A stretch of DNA of 50,118 nucleotides, taken from contig UQXE01000012.1 of NCBI GenBank assembly GCA_900544965.1, forward strand, positions 1 through 50,118, in the 5' to 3' direction. Source of the DNA: an uncultured Eubacteriales bacterium (lineage in GTDB: Bacteria > Bacillota > Clostridia > Christensenellales > CAG-138). Positions within the stretch are counted from its first letter, which is position 1; every line of letters starts with the position of its first letter. Below, one piece after another: positions 50,107 to 50,118 of this stretch. Position numbers and translations under genes: made by a program. The notes beneath the pieces are model-generated. The model searched no databases. It was not told the DNA's origin and saw nothing but the letters and a program-made list of their open reading frames with translations.

Positions 50107-50118
50107 AATCCCGAAAAA

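Noticed and set aside
1..50118. CRISPR array or rRNA operon
   Set aside because: No regularly spaced direct repeats and no conserved rRNA stretches were seen anywhere in the window.

Overview
The window looks like the chromosome of an anaerobic, spore-forming member of the Clostridia (Firmicutes). The evidence is sigma-G, SpoIIID and CotJABC; strong GGAGG ribosome-binding sites with ATG, TTG and GTG starts; a T-box in front of hisS; indolepyruvate:ferredoxin oxidoreductase; and a phosphofructokinase with pyrophosphate-type residues. I cannot name the species from sequence alone.

Region 1 (1-5260) is a piece of a mobilizable element with a base and codon style different from the rest. It holds a chloramphenicol acetyltransferase stub, a GrpB-cytidine deaminase fusion, an XRE regulator, a TPR protein, a Cys-rich protein, a short RepA, a MobV relaxase and a small protein, and ends at a strong hairpin. 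The element abuts the 3' side of a tRNA-Leu(UAA) gene. Its integrase is not in the window.

Region 2 (5325-20750) is housekeeping: a MazG-like hydrolase, iorAB, a PatB-type PLP lyase, a DUF4438 protein, pcrA-ligA-AIR-synthase-like protein, then a promoter and T-box driving hisS-aspS-rseC-trxA, and a lipoprotein.

Region 3 (20750-26170) is the most interesting part. The cotJABC spore-coat operon (minus strand) is split inside cotJC. The N-terminal 65 codons of cotJC lie at 25188-24994 and the next codons resume at 21268. Between them is a 3,725-bp segment carrying a large serine recombinase, a 60-residue protein and both subunits of L-serine dehydratase. Near-identical sequences at the two junctions (GCGCC-N-TCTCTTCGG-N-GCC) would, if recombined, rejoin cotJC in frame in the middle of its ExxH metal motif. 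This is the architecture of developmentally excised elements such as skin in sigK. The reconstituted cotJC would, however, still lack its usual C-terminal ~50 residues.

Region 4 (26400-32250): ridA, PPi-type pfk, tmk (minus); padR with a HAAS/DUF4097 protein (plus); a ComEC-like protein without a metallo-beta-lactamase domain; a 53-residue protein.

Region 5 (32250-36440) is gene-poor and AT-rich. It has an MTA/SAH nucleosidase, a possible 20-residue peptide gene, and a translationally coupled secreted protein and lipoprotein that look acquired.

Region 6 (36450-41480): spoIIID and sigG (divergent), a CtpB-like protease, a DapB-fold dehydrogenase and small conserved-looking proteins.

Region 7 (42039-49979): aroB-aroA-aroC-(chorismate mutase/shikimate kinase), convergent with comFC and recD2, then a PdaB-like deacetylase. 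The chorismate synthase lacks the usual catalytic His of GESHG, and the EPSP synthase has Ala where Gly is usual in the inhibitor-sensitive loop.
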